In this document: piece after piece, positions 63,812 through 64,000 of the stretch
Layout of the letters: each line of letters starts with the position of its first letter
Position numbering within the stretch: the first letter of the stretch is position 1
Origin: an uncultured Aquimarina sp.
GTDB lineage: Bacteria; Bacteroidota; Bacteroidia; Flavobacteriales; Flavobacteriaceae
Assembly (NCBI GenBank): GCA_947501475.1
Contig: CANMWA010000002.1
Location: 186,001 to 250,000, forward strand
DNA length: 64,000 bases
Direction of reading: 5' to 3'
The notes under the pieces: model-generated
What the model was told of the DNA's origin: nothing
The model's input: the letters and a program-made list of their open reading frames with translations, nothing else
The model's database searches: none
Translations under genes and position numbers: made by a program

Positions 63812-64000
63812 CTATGGTTGTTTTGTTTTAATTACTCTTCCTGGATTACCTACAACAGTAGTATAATCTGGAACATCTTTTATGATAACGGTTCCTGCAC
63901 CAATCAATGTATCTTTTCCAATTTCCTTCACTCCAGTCATTGCTGTAACTCCCATTCCGATATAGGCATTTTCTTTGACATGTATTAAAGCACCTATATT
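63812..64000 (-). CDS. Left-handed beta-helix acetyltransferase, 5' end outside window
   Basis: Only the last 62 codons are present. Hexapeptide repeats (NIGALIHVKENAYIGMGVTAM, IGKDTLIGAGTVIIKDV) and the closing PDYTTVVGNPGRVIK are typical of PglD/NeuD-type sugar O- or N-acetyltransferases. With the PglF- and PglE-like genes at 53.8-56.8 kb it may finish a diacetylated 4-aminosugar. Frame is open to the window edge. Confidence 0.85.
   Translation of the reverse strand, partial: NIGALIHVKENAYIGMGVTAMTGVKEIGKDTLIGAGTVIIKDVPDYTTVVGNPGRVIKTKQP

Overview
The window is AT-rich chromosomal DNA of a marine-type flavobacterium (Bacteroidota, Flavobacteriaceae; an Aquimarina-like genome would fit, but the genus is inferred only from the overall look of the proteins). 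Indicators are a TonB receptor with an N-terminal carboxypeptidase-regulatory-like domain, M61 and S9 peptidases with flavobacterial signal peptides, a Bacteroidota-type PgpH, RecQ with a C-terminal HTH extension, CDSs without Shine-Dalgarno sequences, several TTG starts and TAnnTTTG-type -7 boxes. No rRNA or tRNA gene and no CRISPR array was seen.

Layout. 1-24.6 kb is mostly core or peripheral metabolism: a partial membrane-inserting protein of unknown function (1-1221, minus), a Dabb protein, an M61 lipoprotein peptidase, an alpha/beta hydrolase, an S9 peptidase, YchF, a TonB receptor, a YbdG-like MscS channel, PgpH (c-di-AMP phosphodiesterase), a thiolase, NlpC/P60, GNAT, a TetR/SDR pair with shared operators, GAPDH, DUF2461 and the cysE-cysM operon. 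A striking non-coding array of eleven 21-bp units (14342-14572) lies between two convergent genes.

24.7-35.7 kb is the accessory region. All its intact genes are on the plus strand, small, functionally unrelated (ParDE toxin-antitoxin, AhpD-like, orphan proteins, three Crp/Fnr regulators each followed by a membrane protein, RidA, YkgJ-type, metallo-beta-lactamase fold, SGNH hydrolase, methyltransferase). They are separated by imperfect long palindromes. For at least six units, the first 7-12 bases after one palindrome are complementary to the first bases of the palindrome that ends the same unit, which is the R'/R'' rule of integron gene cassettes. No integron integrase is in the window, so I read this as a CALIN-like (integrase-less) cassette array, ended by a transposase remnant near 35.75 kb. 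This is the main discovery candidate.

36.7-49.7 kb returns to housekeeping genes: RecQ, PanE-like, MOSC, a TruA paralogue, a BON-LysM protein, Cmk, MreB and Lon. Then follows an ECF sigma operon (sigma factor, membrane protein, a DY-repeat surface protein and an SGSGD-repeat head-GIN protein).

49.8-64 kb is an exopolysaccharide/capsule locus: CpsB-type phosphatase, Wzc-type tyrosine kinase, Wza-type export lipoprotein, PglF/CapD-type dehydratase and DegT aminotransferase; an MBOAT acyltransferase plus SGNH-like partner; and an operon of two FemAB/GNAT-like proteins, an FAD/NAD(P)-binding protein and a left-handed beta-helix acetyltransferase cut by the window end. Together these look like synthesis of an acylated, aminosugar-containing polysaccharide and its Wza/Wzc export.
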